The notes: generated from the letters alone by a model not told the origin. Positions 1 through 5,451 are shown, numbered from the stretch's first letter. The stretch is 5,516 bases of DNA from an uncultured Clostridium sp. (GCA_937902905.1 CALELW010000201.1:1-5516); one strand, 5' to 3'. Program-made: numbers and translations.

Positions 1-1
1 C

Positions 2-427
2 AGACAGAAAGGAACTGGTCATGCTAGACAGGGTTCCATCCGTGCTCCACAGTGGACAGGCGGCGGCGTTGTGTTCGCACCGGTTCCGAGAGATTATTCT
101 TTCAAAATGAACAAAAAAGAAAAAGCAGCAGCGATGAAATCCGTTTTATCTTCTAAAGTAAATGAGGAAAAACTTATCGTTGTAGATTCTCTTGATATGG
201 AAGCTCCAAAGACAAAAGAGATGAAGCAGATTCTTAGCAATTTGAAAGCTGAAAAAGCGTTGGTAGTAGTTGATGGTGATGCATCAAACGCAATTCTTTC
301 TGTTAGAAACATTCCGACAGCAAGAGGTGTGTACAACAATTCTATTAGTGTTTACGACGTATTGAAGTATGACACAGTAGTCATTACCAAGAGCGCTGTA
401 AAAGCAATCGAGGAGGTGTACGCATAA
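2..427 (+). CDS. rplD: 50S ribosomal protein L4, 3' part (5' end outside window)
   Basis: L4 binds 23S rRNA early in large-subunit assembly, and its extended loop reaches the wall of the peptide exit tunnel. The frame is open from base 2 to the TAA at 425-427, giving 141 residues. L4 is usually a little over 200, so about the first third lies upstream. The first visible residues, RQKGTGHARQGSIRAPQW, are the tunnel loop; its Lys (third visible residue) matches E. coli Lys63, a known macrolide-resistance position, and is the ordinary residue. The Rossmann-like C-terminal half follows, with NKKEKAAAMKSVLS, VVDSLDMEAPKTKEM and the final AVKAIEEVYA. An internal GTG at 71 is not the start, because conserved L4 sequence runs through it. 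The stop overlaps the rplW ATG by one base. In E. coli L4 also represses its own operon; nothing here shows whether that applies. Confidence 0.97.
   Translation, partial: RQKGTGHARQGSIRAPQWTGGGVVFAPVPRDYSFKMNKKEKAAAMKSVLSSKVNEEKLIVVDSLDMEAPKTKEMKQILSNLKAEKALVVVDGDASNAILSVRNIPTARGVYNNSISVYDVLKYDTVVITKSAVKAIEEVYA
411..417 (+). promoter_or_regulatory. Ribosome binding site of rplW, inside the rplD coding end
   Basis: AGGAGGT lies within the last codons of rplD, encoding part of the Glu-Glu-Val near its C-terminus, 9 nt before the rplW ATG at 427. With the one-base TAATG overlap, this suggests that terminating ribosomes can re-initiate on rplW. The motif and spacing are seen directly; coupling is inferred. 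Confidence 0.8.
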
Positions 428-726
428 TGGCAGATTTAAGATATTATGACATTATTGATAAACCGGTTATCACAGAGAAATCTATGGCTGGTATGGAATA
501 TAAAAGATATACATTTTATGTTCATACAGAAGCTACAAAGTCCCAGATTAAAGAGGCAGTAGAAAAGATGTTCCCTGGAACCAAAGTTGCGAAAGTAAAC
601 ACCATGAATTTGGATGGTAAAAAACGCAGACGTGGTATGGTAGTTGGCAAGACAGCAAAGAAGAAAAAAGCGATTGTTCAATTAACAGAGGACAGTGCTG
701 ATATTGAGATTTTTGAAGGACTTTAA
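427..726 (+). CDS. rplW: 50S ribosomal protein L23
   Basis: L23 sits at the exit of the nascent peptide tunnel, binds domain III of 23S rRNA, and is the docking point for trigger factor and the signal recognition particle. The product has 99 residues, normal for the family. The N-terminal stretch YYDIIDKPVITEKS carries Glu17, which aligns with E. coli Glu18, the trigger-factor contact. The central ATKSQIKEAVEKMFPGTKVAKVNT is the family core (positions about 36-59). A basic loop, GKKRRRGMVVGKTAKKKKA (about 64-82), contacts rRNA. The ATG at 427 overlaps the rplD stop and has a Shine-Dalgarno at 411-417. rplB follows after 19 nt. Confidence 0.98.
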   Translation: MADLRYYDIIDKPVITEKSMAGMEYKRYTFYVHTEATKSQIKEAVEKMFPGTKVAKVNTMNLDGKKRRRGMVVGKTAKKKKAIVQLTEDSADIEIFEGL

Positions 727-745
727 ATCGAAAGGAGTGTAACAA

Positions 746-1591
746 ATGGGAATCAAAACTTATAACCCATATACCCCTTCTAGAAGAAACATGAGCGGTT
801 ACGATTTCGAAGAGATTACAGCATCTACTCCGGAGAAATCCCTGACAACTTCTTTGAAGAAGCATGCAGGACGTAATGCGCAGGGAAAAATCACAGTGAG
901 ACATCACGGTGGTGGTTCTAGAAGAAAATACAGAATTATCGACTTTAAAAGAAATAAGGATGGTATTCCGGCAACCGTTAAATCGATTGAGTACGATCCA
1001 AACAGAACAGCAAACATTGCATTGATTTGTTATGCAGACGGAGAGAAGAAATACATTCTTGCTCCTGTAGGACTTAAAGTAGGACAGACCGTTATGAACG
1101 GTGCCGAAGCTGAAATCAAAGTCGGAAACTGCATGGAATTAAAAGATATGCCGGTTGGTACACAGATTCATAACATCGAGATGTACCCTGGTCATGGCGG
1201 ACAGCTTGTTCGTGCTGCTGGTGTAAGTGCACAGCTCATGGCTAAAGAAGGCAAATATGCAATTATCCGTATGCCATCCGGCGAGATGAGAATGGTGCCA
1301 ATCGTGTGCCGTGCTTCCATCGGTCAGGTAGGAAATACAGAGCATAACCTTGTAAACATTGGTAAAGCAGGACGTAAACGTCATATGGGTATCCGCCCAA
1401 CAGTTCGTGGTTCTGTCATGAACCCGAATGACCATCCGCACGGTGGTGGTGAAGGTAAAGCACCTGTTGGTCGTCCAGGACCATGTACACCTTGGGGCAA
1501 ACCTGCTCTTGGTTACAAGACAAGAAAGAAAAACAAACAGTCGAATAAGATGATTATCCGTCGTAGAGATGGTAAAGCGCTTACAAAGTAA
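746..1591 (+). CDS. rplB: 50S ribosomal protein L2
   Basis: L2 is a highly conserved primary 23S rRNA binder needed for subunit association and for the peptidyl transferase centre. The product has 281 residues against about 275 usually. It opens with the typical GIKTYNPYTPSRRNMS. The OB-fold region holds VRHHGGGSRRKYRIIDFKRNK (about 51-71), followed by the SH3-like region with GGQLVRAAG (about 151-159). Near the C-terminus, DHPHGGGEG (229-237) contains the conserved histidine equivalent to E. coli His229, long discussed as important for peptidyl transferase activity. The basic tail TRKKNKQSNKMIIRRRDGK is intact. AAAGGAG at 731-737 lies 8 nt before the ATG. Confidence 0.99.
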   Translation: MGIKTYNPYTPSRRNMSGYDFEEITASTPEKSLTTSLKKHAGRNAQGKITVRHHGGGSRRKYRIIDFKRNKDGIPATVKSIEYDPNRTANIALICYADGEKKYILAPVGLKVGQTVMNGAEAEIKVGNCMELKDMPVGTQIHNIEMYPGHGGQLVRAAGVSAQLMAKEGKYAIIRMPSGEMRMVPIVCRASIGQVGNTEHNLVNIGKAGRKRHMGIRPTVRGSVMNPNDHPHGGGEGKAPVGRPGPCTPWGKPALGYKTRKKNKQSNKMIIRRRDGKALTK

Positions 1592-1610
1592 TTTGGCGCA
1601 GAACCGAAAT

Positions 1611-1618
1611 AAAGGAGG
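1611..1618 (+). promoter_or_regulatory. Ribosome binding site of rpsS
   Basis: AAAGGAGG with a 9-nt gap to the GTG at 1628. It decides the start: no in-frame ATG lies nearby, and the GTG is followed directly by the conserved S19 sequence SRSLKKGPF. Confidence 0.85.
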
Positions 1619-1627
1619 TAAAACGTA

Positions 1628-1900
1628 GTGTCACGTTCATTAAAAAAAGGACCATTCGCTGATGCGCATCTGTTAAAGAAAATCGATGCCATGAACGAAT
1701 CCGGAGATAAAACAGTAATTAAAACCTGGTCACGTCGTTCCACTATCTTCCCTAGCTTCGTGGGTCACACGATTGCAGTCCATGACGGAAGAAAACATGT
1801 ACCTGTATATGTAACAGAAGATATGGTAGGTCACAAACTTGGTGAGTTCGTTTCTACAAGAACTTACAGAGGTCATGGAAAAGACGAGAAGAGAGGTTAA
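1628..1900 (+). CDS. rpsS: 30S ribosomal protein S19
   Basis: S19 lies in the head of the small subunit beside S13, close to the A-site tRNA and the inter-subunit bridge. The product has 90 residues (family about 90-95). It contains SRSLKKGPFADAHLLKKI at the N-terminus, WSRRSTIFPSFVGHTIAVHDG in the middle (about 34-54), and the family signature HVPVYVTEDMVGHKLGEF (57-74). The C-terminal tail RTYRGHGKDEKRG is basic, as expected. Translation starts at GTG. The 36-nt gap before it holds little beyond the ribosome binding site. The stop codon forms part of a weak inverted repeat (1897-1927), and the gap to rplV is the widest in the window. Confidence 0.98.
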   Translation: MSRSLKKGPFADAHLLKKIDAMNESGDKTVIKTWSRRSTIFPSFVGHTIAVHDGRKHVPVYVTEDMVGHKLGEFVSTRTYRGHGKDEKRG

Positions 1901-1927
1901 AACGTTGCGGATGACGGACGTTTTTAA
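1897..1927 (+). repeat. Weak A/T-rich inverted repeat in the rpsS-rplV gap
   Basis: TTAAAACGT (1897-1905) pairs with ACGTTTTTAA (1918-1927) with one bulged T, leaving a 12-nt loop (1906-1917). The left arm contains the rpsS stop codon. Only two of the nine pairs are G-C. The T-run is part of the stem rather than following it, so this is a poor match to an intrinsic terminator. It may have no function, or be a processing or minor attenuation point. The pairing is seen; any role is unproven. Confidence 0.4.
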
Positions 1928-1941
1928 GAAATGAAAGTTTC

Positions 1942-1959
1942 AATGTATGAATGTATGAA
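1942..1959 (+). repeat. Short tandem repeat, AATGTATG x 2.25
   Basis: AATGTATG at 1942-1949 is repeated exactly at 1950-1957 and followed by AA. It lies directly upstream of the rplV ribosome binding site. Such a short duplication could be a slippage product; no protein or RNA function is evident. Confidence 0.6.
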
Positions 1960-1966
1960 AGGAGGT
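1958..1966 (+). promoter_or_regulatory. Ribosome binding site of rplV
   Basis: AAAGGAGGT lies 9 nt before the GTG at 1976. An in-frame TGA at 1970-1972 closes the frame immediately upstream, so rplV cannot begin earlier. This fixes the long form of L22. Confidence 0.85.
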
Positions 1967-1975
1967 TTCTGAAAA

Positions 1976-2362
1976 GTGGCTAAAGGACATAGATCACAGA
2001 TCAAGAAAGAAAGAAACCAGAACAAAGATACAAGACCATCTGCTAAACTGTCACATGCCAGAATTTCTGCTCAGAAAGCAGGATTCGTATTGGATGCAAT
2101 CCGTGGCAAAGATGTACAGACTGCACTTGGTATTTTGGAATACAATCCAAGATATGCATCATCAGTAATTAAGAAATTATTGAATTCTGCCATTGCAAAT
2201 GCTGAGAACAACAATGGCATGGACCCGGAAAATCTCTACGTTGATGAGTGCTTTGCCAACAAGGCAACTACAATGAAGAGAATCAGACCAAGAGCTCGTG
2301 GTATGGCATACCGTATTGAAAAGAGAATGTGCCACATTACCATCATCTTGAATGAAAGATAA
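1976..2362 (+). CDS. rplV: 50S ribosomal protein L22, with N-terminal extension
   Basis: L22 binds all 23S rRNA domains, and its long beta-hairpin lines the exit tunnel near L4. The product has 128 residues, longer than the roughly 110 of E. coli. The extra part is a basic leader of about 20 residues (AKGHRSQIKKERNQNKDTRP) before the core begins near residue 24 with KLSHARISAQKAGFVLDAIRG. LLNSAIANAENN (68-79) is the family helix. The hairpin region TTMKRIRPRARGMAYRI is complete, including Met-Lys-Arg at 100-102, whose deletion in E. coli gives erythromycin resistance. The protein ends CHITIILNER, like other L22s. I recall similar leaders in Clostridia L22, so this is probably lineage-typical. 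The start is GTG, fixed by the ribosome binding site and an upstream in-frame stop. rpsC follows after 15 nt. Confidence 0.98.
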   Translation: MAKGHRSQIKKERNQNKDTRPSAKLSHARISAQKAGFVLDAIRGKDVQTALGILEYNPRYASSVIKKLLNSAIANAENNNGMDPENLYVDECFANKATTMKRIRPRARGMAYRIEKRMCHITIILNER

Positions 2363-2377
2363 TGAAAGGAGATTAAG

Positions 2378-3058
2378 ATGGGACAGAAGGTAAATCCACA
2401 CGGTTTAAGAGTCGGCGTTATCAAAGACTGGGAATCCAGATGGTTTGCAGATGACGAGAATTTCTCCGACAACTTAGTAGAAGATTATAAAATCCGTGAA
2501 TTTTTAAAGAAAAAATTGTATCATGCCGGTATTTCCAAAATTGAGATCGAAAGAACAAGCGATCGCGTAAAAGTTTTGGTATACACAGCAAAACCAGGTG
2601 TTGTTATCGGTAAAGGCGGCGCTGAAATCGAGAAGTTGAAAGGTGAACTTGCTAAGTATTCTACGAAGAAAGTGCTTGTTGACATCAAAGAAGTAAAAAG
2701 ACCGGATAACGATGCACAGTTGGTTGCAGAAAATATCGCACAGCAGCTTGAGAATCGTATTTCTTTCCGTCGTGCAATGAAATCCTGCATGGGAAGAGCT
2801 ATGAAAGCTGGCGCAAAGGGAATCAAGACTTCCTGCTCCGGACGTTTGGGCGGTGCCGATATGGCTCGTACAGAGTTCTACAGCGAAGGAAATATTCCGT
2901 TGCAGACACTTCGTGCTGATATTGATTATGGATTTGCAGAAGCAAATACAACTTATGGTAAGATTGGTGTTAAGACATGGATCTACCATGGTGAGGTACT
3001 TCCAACCAAAGGTAAAAAACCAGCTAAGGCTAGTTCAAAGGAAGGGAGCGATAAATAA
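2378..3058 (+). CDS. rpsC: 30S ribosomal protein S3
   Basis: S3 forms part of the mRNA entry pore on the small-subunit head, next to S4 and S5. The product has 226 residues, normal length. It starts MGQKVNPHGLRVGV. A type 2 KH domain follows, with its GXXG loop as GKGG (78-81) inside PGVVIGKGGAEIEKLKGEL. FRRAMK carries Arg131, Arg132 and Lys135, matching the E. coli residues implicated in ribosomal mRNA helicase activity. The C-terminal domain contains SGRLGGADMARTEFYSEG (154-171), LRADIDYGFAEANTTYG and GVKTWIYHGEVLP. A lysine-rich, low-complexity tail closes it. AAAGGAG at 2365-2371 precedes the ATG by 6 nt. The stop overlaps the rplP start (TAATG). Confidence 0.99.
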   Translation: MGQKVNPHGLRVGVIKDWESRWFADDENFSDNLVEDYKIREFLKKKLYHAGISKIEIERTSDRVKVLVYTAKPGVVIGKGGAEIEKLKGELAKYSTKKVLVDIKEVKRPDNDAQLVAENIAQQLENRISFRRAMKSCMGRAMKAGAKGIKTSCSGRLGGADMARTEFYSEGNIPLQTLRADIDYGFAEANTTYGKIGVKTWIYHGEVLPTKGKKPAKASSKEGSDK

Positions 3059-3495
3059 TGTTAATGCCTAAAAGAGTAAAACGTCGTAAACAGTTCCGTG
3101 GCTCCATGAGAGGTAAAGCAACTCGCGGAAATAAGATTACGTATGGTGAATACGGACTTGTGGCAACAGAGCCACACTGGATTCGTTCCAATCAGATCGA
3201 GGCAGCCCGTATCGCAATGACACGTTACACAAAACGTGGTGGTAAAGTTTGGATTAAGATTTTCCCAGATAAGCCGGTAACGAAAACACCTGCTGAAACT
3301 CGAATGGGTAAAGGTAAAGGTGCTTTGGAGTACTGGGTAGCAGTTGTTAAACCGGGAAGAGTTATGTTTGAAATTTCCGGTGTGCCTGAAGAAACCGCAA
3401 GAGAGGCGCTTCGCTTGGCTATGCATAAGCTGCCAATCAAATGTAAAATCGTTTCTCGTGCAGATTTAGAAGGAGGTGCGGGCAGTGAAGACTAA
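3058..3495 (+). CDS. rplP: 50S ribosomal protein L16
   Basis: L16 binds near the A-site finger and helps position A-site tRNA. The product has 145 residues, close to the B. subtilis length. It begins MLMPKRVKRRKQFRG and contains QIEAARIAMTR (46-56), KVWIKIFPDKPVT (63-75), and RMGKGKGALEYWVAVVKPGRVMFE (82 onward). Arg82 aligns with E. coli Arg81, which is hydroxylated there. Arg51 and Ile52, positions linked to orthosomycin resistance in other Firmicutes, are the usual residues. Two in-frame ATGs exist (3058 and 3064). I chose 3058 because GGGAG at 3044-3048 lies 9 nt upstream and the family begins ML-x-PKR. The ATG overlaps the rpsC stop by one base, and the last 11 bases overlap rpmC. Confidence 0.98.
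   Translation: MLMPKRVKRRKQFRGSMRGKATRGNKITYGEYGLVATEPHWIRSNQIEAARIAMTRYTKRGGKVWIKIFPDKPVTKTPAETRMGKGKGALEYWVAVVKPGRVMFEISGVPEETAREALRLAMHKLPIKCKIVSRADLEGGAGSED
3470..3476 (+). promoter_or_regulatory. Ribosome binding site of rpmC, inside rplP
   Basis: AAGGAGG encodes part of the Glu-Gly-Gly near the L16 C-terminus and lies 8 nt before the GTG at 3485. It settles the rpmC start, because the in-frame GTG at 3476 uses the last G of this motif and cannot be served by it. Confidence 0.85.
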
Positions 3496-3691
3496 GGAAT
3501 TTATGAATGGAATTGCAGGCATGTCTATGGCTGAATTGAATGATGAGTTAGTGGCTGCTAAGAAAGAGCTGTTTAACTTAAGATTCCAGAATGCAACAAA
3601 CCAACTTGATAATACCAGCAGAATCAAAGAAGTTAGAAGAAACATTGCTCGTATTCAGACAGCAATGTCCAAAGAGAGAAAAGCAAACTAA
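3485..3691 (+). CDS. rpmC: 50S ribosomal protein L29
   Basis: L29 is a small helical protein beside L23 at the tunnel exit, near the signal recognition particle and trigger-factor site. From GTG 3485 it has 68 residues, usual for the family, as two helices. MSMAELNDELVAAKKELFNLRFQNATNQLDN (13-43) forms the first helix and carries the conserved KELFNLRFQ motif. RIKEVRRNIARIQTAMSKE (46-64) forms the second. A longer reading from GTG 3476 would add three residues (MRA) but would start within the Shine-Dalgarno, so I reject it. The gene overlaps rplP by 11 nt in another frame and draws its ribosome binding site from rplP coding sequence, which suggests coupled translation. Confidence 0.96.
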   Translation: MKTKEFMNGIAGMSMAELNDELVAAKKELFNLRFQNATNQLDNTSRIKEVRRNIARIQTAMSKERKAN

Positions 3692-3714
3692 GCTGAGGAA
3701 AGGAGGATATTGTT

Positions 3715-3969
3715 GTGGAAAGAAATCTTAGAAAAACCCGTACAGGTAAGGTTGTAAGTAATAAAATGGATAAAACCATCGTTGTTGCAGTAGTTGACAA
3801 CGTAAAACACCCACTTTACGGAAAAATCGTAAAAAGAACTTATAAATTAAAGGCTCATGATGAGAACAACGAGTGCAACATTGGTGATAGAGTGAAGGTT
3901 ATGGAGACAAGACCTTTGTCTAAGGACAAGAGATGGAGACTTGTTGAGATTATCGAAAAGGCAAAATAA
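3715..3969 (+). CDS. rpsQ: 30S ribosomal protein S17
   Basis: S17 is an early-binding OB-fold protein that organises the 5' and central domains of 16S rRNA. The product has 84 residues, the standard length. It contains RNLRKTRTGKVVSNKMDKT (3-21), HPLYGKIVKRTYKLKAHDE (32-50) and the signature GDRVKVMETRPLSKDKRW (57-74). It starts at GTG with a strong AAAGGAGG at 3699-3706, 8 nt upstream. In E. coli this gene closes the S10 operon, whereas here rplN follows after only 26 nt without a terminator. Confidence 0.98.
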   Translation: MERNLRKTRTGKVVSNKMDKTIVVAVVDNVKHPLYGKIVKRTYKLKAHDENNECNIGDRVKVMETRPLSKDKRWRLVEIIEKAK

Positions 3970-3995
3970 TTTGTGGCCAGAAAGGAGTATTTATT

Positions 3996-4364
3996 ATGGT
4001 ACAGCAGGAGACCAGATTAAAGGTTGCTGACAACACTGGCGCAAAGGAATTATTGTGCATCCGTGTTCTCGGTGGATCTGTTAGAAGATATGCCGCTGTA
4101 GGTGACATTATCGTTGCTACGGTTAAAGATGCAACACCAGGCGGAGTTGTTAAAAAAGGTGATGTTGTAAAAGCGGTTGTAGTCAGAACAGTAAAGGAGA
4201 TTCGTCGTCCGGATGGTTCTTATATTCGTTTTGATGAGAACGCAGCAGTAATCATCAAAGATGACAAGACTCCAAGAGGAACTCGTATTTTTGGACCGGT
4301 AGCTAGAGAGTTAAGAGACAAACAATTCATGAAGATTGTTTCCTTAGCACCAGAAGTATTATAA
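3996..4364 (+). CDS. rplN: 50S ribosomal protein L14
   Basis: L14 lies on the subunit interface of the large subunit, contacts 16S rRNA in an inter-subunit bridge, and is the site where the silencing factor RsfS binds in bacteria. The product has 122 residues, exactly the usual length. Family features are MVQQETRLKVADNTGAKEL (1-19), the repeated GDIIVATVKDATPGG and GDVVKAVVVRT strands, RRPDGSYIRFDENAAVII (70-87), and the C-terminal GTRIFGPVARELR (95-107). AAAGGAG at 3981-3987 lies 8 nt before the ATG. The TAA stop runs into the ribosome binding site of rplX. Confidence 0.98.
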   Translation: MVQQETRLKVADNTGAKELLCIRVLGGSVRRYAAVGDIIVATVKDATPGGVVKKGDVVKAVVVRTVKEIRRPDGSYIRFDENAAVIIKDDKTPRGTRIFGPVARELRDKQFMKIVSLAPEVL

Positions 4365-4370
4365 GGAGGT
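4363..4370 (+). promoter_or_regulatory. Ribosome binding site of rplX, overlapping the rplN stop
   Basis: AAGGAGGT shares its first two A residues with the rplN TAA (4362-4364) and lies 8 nt before the GTG at 4379. A ribosome ending rplN would sit on this site, which favours re-initiation (inference). Confidence 0.8.
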
Positions 4371-4378
4371 GTCCCTAA

Positions 4379-4687
4379 GTGGCAACATCAAAGATTAAAA
4401 AAGGTGATACCGTTCGCGTTATTGCCGGTGTAGATAAAGGAAAAGAAGGAAAAGTCCTTGCAGTAAAAGATGGTAAAGTTAAGGTTGAGGGCATCAACAA
4501 AGTAAAGATGCACATTAAGCCTAACCAGTCAAATGCAAAGGGCGGAATCGTTGAAGAAGAAGCATTCTTCGATGTTTCCAACGTAATGTACGTTGTTGAT
4601 GGCGATGTTACCAGAATCGGTTTCAAAGTTGAGGATGGTAAGGAAAAAGTTCGCTATGCCAAAAAAACAGGCGCTGTGATTGATTAA
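4379..4687 (+). CDS. rplX: 50S ribosomal protein L24
   Basis: L24 is an assembly-initiator protein that binds the 5' end of 23S rRNA and later sits near the tunnel exit. The product has 102 residues, normal. An N-terminal KOW motif spans about 7-34 (KKGDTVRVIAGVDKGKEGKV). VEGINKVKMHIKP (36-48) and the conserved GGIVEEEAFFDVSNVM (55-70) follow, then TRIGFKVEDGKEKVRYAKK. It starts at GTG; the Met-Ala-Thr-Ser leader and the ribosome binding site at 4363-4370 support this. Two in-frame stops stand in tandem (TAATAA, 4685-4690). Confidence 0.98.
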   Translation: MATSKIKKGDTVRVIAGVDKGKEGKVLAVKDGKVKVEGINKVKMHIKPNQSNAKGGIVEEEAFFDVSNVMYVVDGDVTRIGFKVEDGKEKVRYAKKTGAVID

Positions 4688-4710
4688 TAAAGAGAGGAGG
4701 TACTGTTAGA

Positions 4711-5250
4711 ATGGCAAGATTAAAAGAGACATATTTGAACGAAATCGTAGATGCTATGATGAAAAAGTTCGAGTATAAAAACGTTATGCAGGTACCAAAG
4801 CTCGATAAGATTGTAATCAATATGGGCGTTGGCGAAGCAAAAGAAAATTCAAAAGTGTTAGATACAGCAATTAGTGATCTTGAGATTATCACTGGTCAGA
4901 AAGCGGTTGTTACAAGAGCAAAGAAATCCGTCGCAAACTTCAAACTGCGTGAGGGACAGCCAATCGGCTGCAAAGTTACTCTTCGTGGTGCAAAAATGTA
5001 TGAGTTTGCAGATCGTCTGATTAACCTTGCACTTCCACGAGTACGTGACTTCCGTGGTGTAAACCCGAACGCGTTTGATGGTCGTGGTAACTATGCTCTT
5101 GGTATCAAAGAGCAGCTGATCTTCCCGGAAATCGAGTATGATAAAGTAGACAAAGTTCGTGGTATGGATATCATCTTTGTTACTACTGCAAATACCGATG
5201 AAGAAGCACGTGAACTCTTGGCACAGTTTGGTATGCCGTTTAAGAAATAG
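4711..5250 (+). CDS. rplE: 50S ribosomal protein L5
   Basis: L5 binds 5S rRNA in the central protuberance, contacts P-site tRNA, and bridges to S13 in the small subunit. The product has 179 residues, the usual length. It contains LKETYLNEIVDAMMKKFEYKN (4-24), PKLDKIVINMGVGEA (29-43), ITGQKAVVTRAKKSVANFKLREG (60-82), RDFRGVNPNAFDGRGNYALG (112-131), and FPEIEYDKVDKVRGMDI (138-154). All are strong L5 family segments. AGGAGGT at 4695-4701 lies 9 nt before the ATG. It is the only complete gene here ending in TAG rather than TAA. rpsN follows after 15 nt. Confidence 0.99.
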   Translation: MARLKETYLNEIVDAMMKKFEYKNVMQVPKLDKIVINMGVGEAKENSKVLDTAISDLEIITGQKAVVTRAKKSVANFKLREGQPIGCKVTLRGAKMYEFADRLINLALPRVRDFRGVNPNAFDGRGNYALGIKEQLIFPEIEYDKVDKVRGMDIIFVTTANTDEEARELLAQFGMPFKK

Positions 5251-5265
5251 TTAGGAGGTTATTTC

Positions 5266-5451
5266 ATGGCTAAGAAGTCTATGAAGATTAAGCAGCAGCG
5301 TAATGCAAAATTCTCTACCAGAGAATACAGCCGTTGCAAGATTTGTGGTCGTCCACATGGATATCTGAGAAAATACGGAATCTGCAGAATTTGCTTCCGT
5401 GAGTTGGCGTACAAAGGACAGATTCCTGGCGTGCGCAAAGCAAGTTGGTAA
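5266..5451 (+). CDS. rpsN: 30S ribosomal protein S14, short zinc-binding type
   Basis: S14 lies in the head of the small subunit with S3 and S10 and joins late in assembly. The product has 61 residues, matching the short zinc-binding form (often annotated rpsN type Z, or rpsZ) rather than the roughly 100-residue form. Four cysteines, at 24, 27, 40 and 43 (CKICGRP ... CRICFRE), form the expected CXXC/CXXC zinc site. The C-terminus GQIPGVRKASW is the family ending. AGGAGG at 5253-5258 precedes the ATG by 7 nt. Many Firmicutes also carry a zinc-free copy elsewhere for zinc limitation; this window cannot show that. Confidence 0.98.
   Translation: MAKKSMKIKQQRNAKFSTREYSRCKICGRPHGYLRKYGICRICFRELAYKGQIPGVRKASW

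Noticed and set aside
1592..1610. Small hairpin between rplB and rpsS (TTTGG / CCGAA)
   Set aside because: It has only five pairs, including a G-T wobble, with a 7-nt loop and no T-tract. That is within chance expectation.
1897..1927. Intrinsic terminator after rpsS
   Set aside because: The stem has only two G-C pairs, and the T-run forms the stem's own right arm and is followed by AAGAAATG. Termination here would also cut off essential genes downstream.
2..2362. Macrolide-resistance changes in the L4 loop or L22 hairpin
   Set aside because: The L4 loop RQKGTGHAR and the L22 MKRIRPRARG segment are intact and carry the usual residues, so no resistance change is visible.
2504..2989. 161-codon open frame on the minus strand opposite rpsC, with similar minus-strand frames at 548-907 and 3061-3426
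   Set aside because: They lie wholly or mostly opposite conserved ribosomal-protein genes, have no ribosome binding site or recognisable product, and are the expected mirror of biased codon use.
2853..3071. 72-codon plus-strand frame overlapping the end of rpsC
   Set aside because: It is an alternate frame within the conserved S3 C-terminal domain and resembles no known protein.
3476..3484. Upstream GTG start for rpmC
   Set aside because: It overlaps the AAGGAGG motif, whereas GTG 3485 has the proper 8-nt spacing and gives the usual L29 N-terminus.
4688..4730. S8-type regulatory target near the rplE start, as in the E. coli spc operon
   Set aside because: The 23-nt spacer shows only the ribosome binding site, and I could not see a helix resembling the S8 site of 16S rRNA. 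A covariance search would be needed to exclude it fully.
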